Part shown: positions 55,953-64,000 of the stretch, piece after piece
Layout: each line of letters opens with the position of its first letter
Position numbering within the stretch: position 1 is the first letter of the stretch
Assembly (NCBI GenBank): GCA_017644425.1
Contig: JAEPLN010000001.1
Coordinates: 372,001-436,000 of the forward strand
DNA: 64,000 nucleotides
Reading direction: 5' to 3'
Origin: Prochlorococcus marinus CUG1433
GTDB taxonomy: Bacteria > Cyanobacteriota > Cyanobacteriia > PCC-6307 > Cyanobiaceae
Made by a program: the position numbers and the translations under genes
Notes under the pieces: model-generated
What the model was told of the DNA's origin: nothing
What the model saw: only the letters and a program-made list of their open reading frames with translations
The model's database searches: none

Positions 55953-57716
55953 TTAGTCTTCACAATTAACATATCCAACCATTTGAGCATTACTTTTACC
56001 AGGAGGAACCATTGGATAACAATTTTCACCTCTTCTGACAAGGATGTTAATCAAGGCAGGGCCGTCATGATCAAGCGCATTTTTTAATTCATTCTGTAAT
56101 TGTTTTCTATCAGAAATTAAATATCCTTTAACTCCAAAAGACTCTGCAAGTTTTACAAAATCAGGTTCACCACAACTCATATCAGATGAGGAATATCTTT
56201 CATCATAGAAACTTTCCTGCCATTGTCTAACCATCCCTTGCCAGCGATTATTGATAATAATCAATTTCACCTTTAGACCATATTGAGATAAGGTTCCTAA
56301 TTCTTGAATATTCATTAAGACACTTGCATCTCCTGCAATACAAATTACATCTGAATTAGGTAAGGCTGCCTTTACTCCAATTGCCGCTGGTAATCCAAAA
56401 CCCATAGTTCCTAAGCCTGCACTACTAATCCATTTTCTTGGAGAATTCCTAAGATACTGAGCAGCCCACATCTGATGTTGTCCTACATCTGTAGTTATAT
56501 AAGCTTCTGGTGAAAGTTCCCTCACTTTTAAAAGAACTTCCTGAGGATAAATTTCTCCTTCTTTAGGCGGTTCATATAAAGGGTGTTTATTTTTCCAAAA
56601 GTCAATTTTTTCTAACCAGTTTTTCGTCTGAGAAGTAAATTTGTTTTTTAGGGAATGTTTATTAATTTTCAGAACAGCTTTTGAAACATCAGAGACAATT
56701 GCAACATCTACACGTCTATTTTTATTAACTTCTGCTGGATCGATATCTATATGAATTACCTTTGCATTAGGTGCAAAAGTATCTAATTTTCCTGTCACCC
56801 TATCATCGAATCTAGCTCCAATAGCAATTAAAAGATCACATTCTGTAACAGCAAAATTTGCATAAGCAGTTCCATGCATTCCTAACATTCCTACTGATAA
56901 ATTGTCTTTTTCATCAAAAGCACCCTTACCCATTAAGGTCGTAGTAACTGGTATTTGATAATTCTTTGCCAAAGTTTTTATTTCATCATGAGCTCCTGAA
57001 GATATTGCCCCACCTCCTACGTATAGAAGAGGTTTTTCAGAATCTTCTATTAATTTAATTGCTTTGTTGACATCGCAATCATTAATTTCTCCATTCCTTT
57101 TAAATCCTTTAGGAATAATCTCACCAGGCAAAACTCTTTGGTAATTAAAGAACTCCTGACCTACATCTTTGGGTATATCAATTAAAACAGGGCCAGGTCT
57201 TCCAGAGGAGGCTATAAAAAAAGCTTCAGAAACCACTTTCGCTATGTCTGAGGGATCTCTTATCACCCATGAATGTTTAACTATTGGGAGGGTTATACCA
57301 AAAATATCAGTTTCCTGAAAAGCATCTGTCCCAATGGCTGGTCTTGGAACTTGACCTGTAACAACTACAAGAGGGACTGAGTCCATTTGAGCAGTTGCAA
57401 TACCTGTTACCAAATTTGTGGCACCTGGACCTGAAGTCCCAAAACATACTCCAACTTCACCAGTAGACCTGGCATAACCATCAGCAGCATGAGAACCTCC
57501 TTGTTCATGTCTCACCATATAATGTTTTAACCAACCATCTTGTTCAGCCTTGTGAACAGCATCATATATTGGAAGTATGGCTCCTCCAGGATATCCAAAT
57601 ATAACCTTTACCCCATGAATTTTTAGAGAATCCATTAGTGCATCAGCACCAGTTATCCAAACTGTATTTTCATTTTTTGAACTACCCTTTGACAAGGATC
57701 TCGAAGTAAGAGTCAC
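55953..57716 (-). CDS. ilvB: Acetolactate synthase large subunit
   Basis: The 587-residue thiamine-diphosphate enzyme makes acetolactate (valine, leucine) or acetohydroxybutyrate (isoleucine). The N-terminal catalytic Glu is in [32 protein letters not shown] and the FAD-binding middle domain follow. The ThDP motif is [36 protein letters not shown] (GD..N pattern). The length is normal for the anabolic biosynthetic form (AHAS large subunit), which needs an IlvH small subunit not in this window. Confidence 0.96.
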   Translation of the reverse strand: MTLTSRSLSKGSSKNENTVWITGADALMDSLKIHGVKVIFGYPGGAILPIYDAVHKAEQDGWLKHYMVRHEQGGSHAADGYARSTGEVGVCFGTSGPGATNLVTGIATAQMDSVPLVVVTGQVPRPAIGTDAFQETDIFGITLPIVKHSWVIRDPSDIAKVVSEAFFIASSGRPGPVLIDIPKDVGQEFFNYQRVLPGEIIPKGFKRNGEINDCDVNKAIKLIEDSEKPLLYVGGGAISSGAHDEIKTLAKNYQIPVTTTLMGKGAFDEKDNLSVGMLGMHGTAYANFAVTECDLLIAIGARFDDRVTGKLDTFAPNAKVIHIDIDPAEVNKNRRVDVAIVSDVSKAVLKINKHSLKNKFTSQTKNWLEKIDFWKNKHPLYEPPKEGEIYPQEVLLKVRELSPEAYITTDVGQHQMWAAQYLRNSPRKWISSAGLGTMGFGLPAAIGVKAALPNSDVICIAGDASVLMNIQELGTLSQYGLKVKLIIINNRWQGMVRQWQESFYDERYSSSDMSCGEPDFVKLAESFGVKGYLISDRKQLQNELKNALDHDGPALINILVRRGENCYPMVPPGKSNAQMVGYVNCED

Positions 57717-57850
57717 TAAAGAAATTCAATAATTTATATAAATTTTAAACTTAATTAAAAACTTTTGCCTCATTTAGAAATGTAATGTCAGAAAAGTATT
57801 CAAAAATATTTTTAAATAAAACTAAAATTTTATAGTATCTATATAGATCT

Positions 57851-59026
57851 TTATAAAATTCCTAGCTTATGTAAGGGTCCAGACCCTGAAATAAGTTCAA
57901 TAAAAAGTACCAGAAAAACAATCATCGCAACCCTTCCATTCCAAACCTCAGAGCTATTATTCCAACCCCATTGCCATTTCTCCTGGGGATAAAGTTTAAC
58001 TTTTTCAGGCAACTTAGAAGCCTCTTCAATATTAACTAGAGGCCCTTCCAAACAAGAAATCACTAAATCTGTAAGCCCCTCAATAAAAGTAGGATGAGTG
58101 TTTAAAGCCTTCACTCTTCTAAAGTTTTCAATACCAGCTTTTTCAGCAATTTCTCTATATTCAATATCGATTTCTTGCAATGTTTCAATATGCTCTCCAA
58201 CGAAACTTATAGGCACCACAATCAGATCCTTAACATTCGATTTGCCAAGTTCAGCCAATACTTCTTCTGTGTACGGCTTCAACCACTCCACTGGACCAAC
58301 TCTACTTTGATAAGAAAGTGTATAGGGGTTACTGTGCCCTAAAAATTTTTCCAACTCATTTATTACCAATAAAGAACAATCTTCAATTTGTTGCTTATAA
58401 GGGTCACCAGCTTCATCTACATAACTCTTAGGAACTCCATGCGCAGTAAAAAATATATGGGCATCTGGAGGTGATTCACAATGTGAAATCTGTTCAGAAA
58501 TTAATTCGACCATTGACTTTAAATAACCTGGTTGACTGAACCAACTCCTTACACATCTCATTGGGATTTTCCTAAAATCATCATCAGAATCACGCAATTT
58601 TTTTAATTCCCTAAAGCTTGAACCACTAGTACTTATTGAGAAATGCGGATACAAAGGTAGTACAACGATTTGATCTATACCATCTGCTTTCATATCTGCA
58701 ATTGCTGATTCGGTAAAAGGATGCCAATATCTCATAGCGATATAAGTAGTAGCATTTAAACCTTTATCCCTTAATTTAGATTGCAATTCTCTTGCTTGTT
58801 GTTCAGTTATCCTTCTGATTGGCGATCCTCCGCCTATAGAAAGATATGCCTGTTGAGAAGTAGTACTTCTAAGTGTACTAATTAACCAAGCTAAAGGTTT
58901 TTGAAAAGCAGGGAATGGAGTTCTGATTATTTCTGGATCAGAAAAAAGATTATATAAGAATGGGCCAACATCGGTAATGCGTTCAGGCCCTCCTAAATTC
59001 ATTAGTAAGACGCCTATTTTATCCAT
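57851..59026 (-). CDS. hemH: Ferrochelatase with C-terminal chlorophyll-binding-like (CAB) domain
   Basis: The 391-residue enzyme inserts iron into protoporphyrin [13 protein letters not shown] opens the protein, and [15 protein letters not shown] and [23 protein letters not shown] carry the active-site His and Glu. After about residue 345 comes a tail with [32 protein letters not shown]: one membrane helix with an ExxNGRxAM motif like that of light-harvesting and high-light-inducible proteins. This CAB tail, typical of cyanobacterial ferrochelatase, can bind chlorophyll and may couple heme and chlorophyll supply at the thylakoid. Confidence 0.96.
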   Translation of the reverse strand: MDKIGVLLMNLGGPERITDVGPFLYNLFSDPEIIRTPFPAFQKPLAWLISTLRSTTSQQAYLSIGGGSPIRRITEQQARELQSKLRDKGLNATTYIAMRYWHPFTESAIADMKADGIDQIVVLPLYPHFSISTSGSSFRELKKLRDSDDDFRKIPMRCVRSWFSQPGYLKSMVELISEQISHCESPPDAHIFFTAHGVPKSYVDEAGDPYKQQIEDCSLLVINELEKFLGHSNPYTLSYQSRVGPVEWLKPYTEEVLAELGKSNVKDLIVVPISFVGEHIETLQEIDIEYREIAEKAGIENFRRVKALNTHPTFIEGLTDLVISCLEGPLVNIEEASKLPEKVKLYPQEKWQWGWNNSSEVWNGRVAMIVFLVLFIELISGSGPLHKLGIL

Positions 59027-59091
59027 TTAAAATTTATGGAGATTGAAAATCAACATTAAAAACGTCATCATATAAACAATTATAGAATTAA

Positions 59092-60261
59092 ATGAACGTA
59101 ATTCAGGAAATTAATAAAGTCAATGATAAATTTGCTACTCAAGGCAGTAAGCTTAGAATTGAAAAAAGGGGCGAGAAATTAAATATTAGGGGTTCATTAC
59201 CTTCTAAAAAAAATAAAAACTTTTTTAAAACTCAAAGAATATCTCTTGGTATAAAAGCTGATATTTCTGGATTAGAGGAAGCAAAAAAAAAATTACAATT
59301 AATCAATTTGCAACTGGAATTAGATCAATTTGACTGGACTATTTGGACAAGTAACCTAAATAAGAAGCGAGTAAAAAATGATTCTGAATTTCCAAATAAA
59401 TTAAATCAATTTGAGGAGTTCTTTTTTAAAGAAAGTAAGAGTGTATATCTAAGCAGCACTAGAAAAACAACTTGGAGGAGTTCTTATAAGCCTTATGTGA
59501 AAAGAATTCTTGATATTTATTATTCTTATGAGAATGAGCCTTTAGATAAGATATTTCAAAAAACACTTGAAAGCTACAAGGAAGGTAGTAGAAGTAGGAA
59601 ACAATGCGCTACATCTTTAAATGTCCTGGCTAAGTACTTGGATATTCAACTTCCAGAAGATTGGAAATTGAACTCTAGAGGATATGGTCTTAATAAAGCA
59701 GGATTTAGGGATCTCCCCAAAGACGAGTTAATAGAGAAGCTTTGGGAGAGGATACCAAACGAATCTTGGAAATTTGTTTTTGGATTGATGGCTACATATG
59801 GATTAAGAAATCATGAAGTATTTTTTTGTGATTTAAGTTCTCTTACAAATTTTGGAGATAAAATTATTAGAGTTTTACCTACAACTAAAACAGGAGAACA
59901 TCAAGTCTGGCCATTCCATCCTGAATGGGTAGAAAAGTTCGAATTATCAAAACTTGGTGAAAATCCAGAATTACTACCAAATATCAATAGAGATCTTAAA
60001 ATTACAACCTTACAAAATATTGGAAAAAAAATTACAGATCAGTTTAAGCGTTACTCTTTACAAATAAAACCTTATGATCTTAGACATGCTTGGGCAGTAA
60101 GAACAATTTTTTATGATTTACCTGATACGGTGGCCGCCAGAATGATGGGACATTCAGTTAGTTTACATACTCAAACTTATCATCATTGGATTACTAAAAG
60201 AGATCAACAACAGGCGGTTAATAATGCACTTTTAAAAGTGAAACAAGCTAAAAATACTTAA
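59092..60261 (+). CDS. Tyrosine-type site-specific recombinase (phage integrase family)
   Basis: The 389-residue protein has an N-terminal SAM-like DNA-binding part and a catalytic domain. Catalytic residues can be matched: Arg in MATYGLRNHEVF (Arg I), Lys near RVLPTTKTGEHQV, His-x-x-Arg in PYDLRHAWAVR, His in MMGHSVSLHTQTYHHW and the nucleophile Tyr in the same segment. There are no phage neighbours, no direct repeats or tRNA beside it, and the A+T content is like its neighbours. It therefore seems a resident genomic recombinase rather than a mobile island gene. Confidence 0.85.
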   Translation: MNVIQEINKVNDKFATQGSKLRIEKRGEKLNIRGSLPSKKNKNFFKTQRISLGIKADISGLEEAKKKLQLINLQLELDQFDWTIWTSNLNKKRVKNDSEFPNKLNQFEEFFFKESKSVYLSSTRKTTWRSSYKPYVKRILDIYYSYENEPLDKIFQKTLESYKEGSRSRKQCATSLNVLAKYLDIQLPEDWKLNSRGYGLNKAGFRDLPKDELIEKLWERIPNESWKFVFGLMATYGLRNHEVFFCDLSSLTNFGDKIIRVLPTTKTGEHQVWPFHPEWVEKFELSKLGENPELLPNINRDLKITTLQNIGKKITDQFKRYSLQIKPYDLRHAWAVRTIFYDLPDTVAARMMGHSVSLHTQTYHHWITKRDQQQAVNNALLKVKQAKNT

Positions 60262-60285
60262 AGATTTATAATCACTAAATAAAAT

Positions 60286-60987
60286 TTGAGTCATATGCAA
60301 GAAGAACCTTTATCTGCGGAAAAAATATTCAACCTCGATAATCAAGCTAAAGAACTTGGTATGGGAGGGAAACTATCTCCAGAGGGCAATGAGAACTCAT
60401 ATAAAAAAAGGATGCAGAAAAGAAAAGATATTCAAGCTGAAAGACTGCAAATTAGAAAAACTAAAAAAGGTTTATTAATTGTTTTTACAGGAAATGGTAA
60501 AGGTAAAACAACTGCCTCTTTAGGAATGGCCTTAAGGACAATAGGGCACGGTTACAAAGTAGCAATTATTCAATTCATAAAAGGGGGATGGAGCACTGGA
60601 GAAGAAAAAGCACTAAAAAATTTATCTTCAAATATTTCTTGGCATGCATTAGGAGAAGGATTTACCTGGGAAACGCAGGATAGAATTAGAGATGAAAAAT
60701 TAGTTCAAGAAGCATGGCAACTAGCTAAAAAATATATAAAGAATGAATCTTATAAACTCATAATCCTTGATGAAATCAATATAGCTACAAAACTTGGCTA
60801 TCTTGATTCAGAAGAAATAATCACTTATTTAAAAAGTCTCAATAATAGAAAAAATCATATTGTTTTAACTGGAAGAGGAGCATCAGATTCTATTATCAAT
60901 TACGCAGATTTAGTAACAGAAATGAAACTAATAAAACATCCTTTTAAAGAACAAGGAATAAAAGCACAAAAGTGCGTTGAATTTTAG
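60286..60987 (+). CDS. cobO: Cob(I)alamin adenosyltransferase (CobO)
   Basis: The 233-residue protein adenosylates corrinoids in cobalamin synthesis. IVFTGNGKGKTTASLGMALRTIGHG is the P-loop, and AIIQFIKGGWSTGEE and LIILDEINIATKLGYLDSEE (Walker B-like) match CobO/BtuR. An N-terminal basic extension of about 60 residues is longer than in E. coli BtuR. The start is TTG 60286 or ATG 60295; the choice is unclear. Prochlorococcus makes a pseudocobalamin form, so this fits a full biosynthetic pathway. A 123-base spacer without genes separates it from pyrH. Confidence 0.93.
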   Translation: MSHMQEEPLSAEKIFNLDNQAKELGMGGKLSPEGNENSYKKRMQKRKDIQAERLQIRKTKKGLLIVFTGNGKGKTTASLGMALRTIGHGYKVAIIQFIKGGWSTGEEKALKNLSSNISWHALGEGFTWETQDRIRDEKLVQEAWQLAKKYIKNESYKLIILDEINIATKLGYLDSEEIITYLKSLNNRKNHIVLTGRGASDSIINYADLVTEMKLIKHPFKEQGIKAQKCVEF

Positions 60988-61110
60988 TTAAAGCAAATTA
61001 TTATTTTAATTTTCTTTAGATATAGAAATGTTTAAAGACGCAAGCAATATCAGAACAAATAATAAATTTGGTGCATTTACTTGCTAAGGTCTTAAAAGTA
61101 CAATTATTGA

Positions 61111-61815
61111 ATGACTTACAAAAGAGTTCTCTTAAAACTTAGTGGTGAAGCACTAATGGGTGAAAAACCTTATGGTATTGATCCCGCTATAGTACAGTCA
61201 ATTGCAGAGGATGTTTCAAAAGTAGTCGAAAATAATGTGCAACTTGCAATAGTTGTTGGGGGTGGGAATATTTTTAGGGGTCTCAAAGGGTCTGCAGATG
61301 GTATGGATAGGGCGACGGCTGATTATGTTGGGATGCTAGCTACAGTAATGAATGCGATTTCACTTCAAGATGGTTTAGAGAGAGTTGGAGTGGCAACCAG
61401 AGTTCAAACTGCAATAGAAATGCAGGAAATTGCAGAACCCTATATAAGAAGAAGAGCCATGAGACATCTAGAAAAAGGTAGAGTTGTAGTCTTTGGAGGT
61501 GGATGCGGAAATCCATTTTTTACAACTGATACTACAGCTGCTCTTAGGGCAGCAGAGATAAATGCTGAAGTTGTTATGAAGGCCACCAAAGTTGATGGGG
61601 TTTATAATTGTGATCCTAATAAATATAAAGAAGCAAAAAAATATTCTACTCTTAGTTATCAACAGGTTCTTAGTGATGAAATCGCAGTAATGGATAGTAC
61701 TGCGATAGCACTATGCAAGGACAACAACATCCCTATTATGGTATTTGATATATTCAAAAAAGGGAACATCTCTAAAGCTGTTGCTGGGGAGCCTATAGGT
61801 TCATTAATTAGTTAA
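61111..61815 (+). CDS. pyrH: UMP kinase
   Basis: The 234-residue amino-acid-kinase-fold enzyme makes [17 protein letters not shown] and [12 protein letters not shown] are the phosphate loops, and [29 protein letters not shown] and [17 protein letters not shown] complete the family. It is 21 bases upstream of frr, the classic pyrH-frr pair. Confidence 0.97.
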   Translation: MTYKRVLLKLSGEALMGEKPYGIDPAIVQSIAEDVSKVVENNVQLAIVVGGGNIFRGLKGSADGMDRATADYVGMLATVMNAISLQDGLERVGVATRVQTAIEMQEIAEPYIRRRAMRHLEKGRVVVFGGGCGNPFFTTDTTAALRAAEINAEVVMKATKVDGVYNCDPNKYKEAKKYSTLSYQQVLSDEIAVMDSTAIALCKDNNIPIMVFDIFKKGNISKAVAGEPIGSLIS

Positions 61816-61836
61816 AGCTTATTTAAATTTTTTATT

Positions 61837-62385
61837 ATGAAATATCAAGAAATTCAAGAAAATATGAGTAAAAGTATTGAAGCAACTCAGAGAAACTTTA
61901 ATACAATTAGGACAGGAAGAGCTAACGCTTCATTGTTAGACAGAATAAGCGTCGAGTACTACGGTGCGGAAACACCAATCAAATCACTTGCCACAATAAG
62001 CACTATTGATTCACAAACAATTTCAATACAACCATTTGATATTTCATGTTTACAGGCTATAGAGAAATCTATTTCGATTAGCGATTTAGGTATTACTCCA
62101 AATAATGATGGAAAAGTAATAAGGATAAATGTTCCTCCTTTAACAGAGGAAAGAAGAAAAGAATTTTGTAAATTAGCCTCTAAATATGCAGAGGAAGGAA
62201 AAGTCGCTTTGAGGAATATTAGAAGAGATGCTATTGAGAAAGAAAAAAAAGACGAAAAAGATGGTCTTATTTCTATTGACGAATCAAGAGATAATCAATC
62301 TCAAATTCAGAAAATTACTGATAAAAATATTGCCTTAATAGAAACAAAATTATCTGAGAAAGAGAAGGAAATTCTAAAGGTTTGA
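61837..62385 (+). CDS. frr: Ribosome recycling factor
   Basis: The 182-residue factor splits the post-termination ribosome with EF-G. Domain I helices are read from [26 protein letters not shown] and [29 protein letters not shown], and the domain II core is [25 protein letters not shown]. The stop codon overlaps the next gene's TTG start. Confidence 0.97.
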   Translation: MKYQEIQENMSKSIEATQRNFNTIRTGRANASLLDRISVEYYGAETPIKSLATISTIDSQTISIQPFDISCLQAIEKSISISDLGITPNNDGKVIRINVPPLTEERRKEFCKLASKYAEEGKVALRNIRRDAIEKEKKDEKDGLISIDESRDNQSQIQKITDKNIALIETKLSEKEKEILKV

Positions 62386-63515
62386 TAAGATTTGATGTCG
62401 TAATAATTGGGGGAGGTTTATCAGGATCTTCCACCGCTCTTAACCTATCAAAGAAAGGATATTCTGTTTTAGTTATTGAAAAAGAAAAATTCCAAACTTA
62501 CAAACCATGTGCTGGTGGGATGGCCTCTTCAATGCAAAGATTTATCCCTTTAGATATTGAAGATGCCATAGAATCAAAAATTAAAAATGTAGAATTTAGA
62601 TGGAAGGCTGCAGATAATGTAACTGCTGATTTAACTGGTGAATCACCTTTTTGGATTATTAAAAGAGAGAAATTTGATCAATTATTACTAGATGAATCCA
62701 TAAGGAATGGAGTTCAGATAATAAGACCGCTATTAGTAGAAAAGATAATAAAAAAAGATGATAAATGGGTAATCAACTGCAATAATAAAGAGCAATATAT
62801 ATCTGAATTTCTTGTTGTTGCAGACGGGTCCCAATCCAAATGGGCTGGATATTTCAACTTGGGGCCAAGAAAACCTAAATTTGCAAACACAATCTCATTA
62901 AGATTGAAAGGCTTAGGTGAAATTCCTAGAGATGCAGTTAGATTTGAATTTGGATTTATAAAATATGGATTTGCATGGGCATTCCCCTTAAAAGAAAGCC
63001 TTAATATTGGTTTAGGTACTTTTATCAATAATGGTTTTTTAGAAAAACAGGCTATAAATAATGAAGTTATTAGAAGTTTTGGATTTGATAATTTTCCTTA
63101 CAAAACAATCAATAAAAAACTGAGAATATGGAATGGTTTTCACCAAATAAATGGTAATAAAGTTTTAGCTGTTGGAGATGCGGCCTCTTTATGTGACCCA
63201 TTTTTAGCTGAAGGTATTAGACCGTCTTTAATCAGCAGTTTTTATGCTGCAGAATGCATAGATCAATGCCTATCGGGAAAAGTAGATGACCTTAATCTTT
63301 ATACGAAAACTATAAATAATAATTGGGGAAAATCTATGGCTTGGGGAAGGAGGATTGCACAGGTGTTTTACAGATTTCCCAAAACTGGATACCAATTAGG
63401 TGTTAAAAGAAAAACCGCGCCTAAACGTATTGCTCAAATATTGTCTGGAGAAATGAGTTATGAGGATATTGCCAAAAGAGTTATCAAAAGACTTTTAATA
63501 AAGAGTAGTATTTAA
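62382..63515 (+). CDS. Geranylgeranyl reductase family FAD-dependent protein
   Basis: The 377-residue flavoprotein starts at TTG 62382, overlapping the frr stop. The FAD motif is [30 protein letters not shown], the KPCAGGMAS region follows, and the [29 protein letters not shown] segment contacts the cofactor. This is the TIGR02032/ChlP-like family. It differs from the classic ChlP, and its substrate (prenyl side chains of chlorophyll, quinone or archaeal-like lipids) is uncertain. A lone gene overlapping frr gives no strong context clue. Confidence 0.8.
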   Translation: MIRFDVVIIGGGLSGSSTALNLSKKGYSVLVIEKEKFQTYKPCAGGMASSMQRFIPLDIEDAIESKIKNVEFRWKAADNVTADLTGESPFWIIKREKFDQLLLDESIRNGVQIIRPLLVEKIIKKDDKWVINCNNKEQYISEFLVVADGSQSKWAGYFNLGPRKPKFANTISLRLKGLGEIPRDAVRFEFGFIKYGFAWAFPLKESLNIGLGTFINNGFLEKQAINNEVIRSFGFDNFPYKTINKKLRIWNGFHQINGNKVLAVGDAASLCDPFLAEGIRPSLISSFYAAECIDQCLSGKVDDLNLYTKTINNNWGKSMAWGRRIAQVFYRFPKTGYQLGVKRKTAPKRIAQILSGEMSYEDIAKRVIKRLLIKSSI

Positions 63516-63542
63516 CTGTTATTTTTCAATGCAAACTTAAAT

Positions 63543-64000
63543 TTAATTAGCCGAAATTAATTTGTGATTTTTAATTTCAGATAATCTCTTGAGTAATAAC
63601 TCTTCTAATTCTTCTATAGCCTTACTAAATCCTGTGATACCCTCACTAAGTTTTTCACTAGCCATTTGATCTTCTAACATACTCAACCTAAAATCTTTTT
63701 CTTCAAATTTGTAATCAATAGATTTATTTATTGGGGTACTTGCGTCTAATTTTCTAGTTAATACTCCTTTCTCTTTTTTTAGTTCCTCTAAAAACTTTGG
63801 GGCTATTGTTAGAAGATCACAACCAGCTAATTCTTTTATTTCATCAAGATTTCTAAAACTTGCTCCCATTACTTCTGTCTCGAAACCTTTTTCTTTAAAA
63901 TAGTTATAAATCTGTGTAACCGAAACAACGCCGGGATCTTGAGGTCCTGCAAAACTAGTTTTGCCAGTTTTTGCTTTATACCAATCTAATATACGCCCAA
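63543..64000 (-). CDS. tal: Transaldolase, C-terminal part (runs off the window)
   Basis: The minus-strand frame is open to the right edge. The visible C-terminal part, about 152 residues, reads [63 protein letters not shown] and so on, matching class TalB transaldolase (the MGASFRN loop near the active site). Transaldolase acts in the pentose phosphate path, used in night respiration and also targeted by cyanophage homologues. The catalytic Lys is outside the window. Confidence 0.93.
   Translation of the reverse strand, partial: GRILDWYKAKTGKTSFAGPQDPGVVSVTQIYNYFKEKGFETEVMGASFRNLDEIKELAGCDLLTIAPKFLEELKKEKGVLTRKLDASTPINKSIDYKFEEKDFRLSMLEDQMASEKLSEGITGFSKAIEELEELLLKRLSEIKNHKLISAN

Noticed and set aside
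61029-61088. 19-codon open frame upstream of pyrH
   Set aside because: Too short, with no ribosome-binding site or similarity to known small proteins.

Overview
The window is a piece of the chromosome of a marine picocyanobacterium, almost certainly a high-light-adapted Prochlorococcus. The DNA is very A+T-rich, genes are packed with little spacing and TTG/GTG starts are common. The gene set combines a proteobacterial-type (form IA) Rubisco with an alpha-carboxysome cluster, plastocyanin, PsaM, both protochlorophyllide reductases, a ferrochelatase with a chlorophyll-binding-like tail, and the alkane pathway (acyl-ACP reductase plus aldehyde deformylating oxygenase). The species call is inference from gene content and protein similarity; strain or clade cannot be fixed without a database search.

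Layout. 1-8.9 kb: start of a TamB-like protein on the minus strand, then a plus-strand run with Ycf51, small unknown proteins, a CocE/S15 hydrolase, glgB, hemE, an epimerase and petE. 8.9-15.5 kb: clpB, a QueD-like protein, hisIE, a group 2 sigma factor and small regulators including an AbrB-like protein. 15.6-18.3 kb: ndhL-DUF3007-trpA, an intronless tRNA-Leu(UAA) and pyrC. 18.4-29.6 kb: a cation exchanger, glutathione reductase and glutathione S-transferase, dnaA, two glycosyltransferases of the arsenosugar type, an ABC exporter, hisG, a glyoxalase II and RidA. 29.6-38.2 kb: the carbon-fixation island (csoS1, cbbL, cbbS, csoS2, csoSCA, csoS4A, csoS4B, acRAF-like) on the minus strand, with rdgB and csoS1D to its right. 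38.3-44.4 kb: chlN-chlB-chlL facing por, then psaM. 44.5-52.5 kb: LplA-like ligase, M50 protease, trpF, folE, and an accA/SDR/acyl-ACP reductase/deformylating oxygenase block. 52.6-64 kb: ribosomal S1-like protein overlapping a Tab2-like gene, a laccase-domain protein with an apparent ATT start, ilvB, hemH, a tyrosine recombinase, cobO, pyrH-frr, a geranylgeranyl-reductase-like flavoprotein and the end of transaldolase.

Functionally the window joins CO2 fixation, tetrapyrrole/chlorophyll synthesis (hemE, hemH, chlNBL, por), photosynthetic electron transfer (petE, psaM, ndhL), redox protection and amino-acid or nucleotide synthesis. No prophage, insertion sequence or CRISPR array is visible.

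The most interesting non-coding signal is around the carboxysome operon. A G+C-rich foldable element at 36760-36816 exposes a 14-base segment that is perfectly complementary to the predicted leader of csoS1 mRNA, next to a cluster of ACTTAT/ATAAGT motifs. Every larger spacer inside the csoS1-cbbL-cbbS-csoS2 run also carries a clean inverted repeat, one of them terminator-like (cbbS/csoS2). Together these suggest RNA-level control of carboxysome stoichiometry. This is inference from sequence only.
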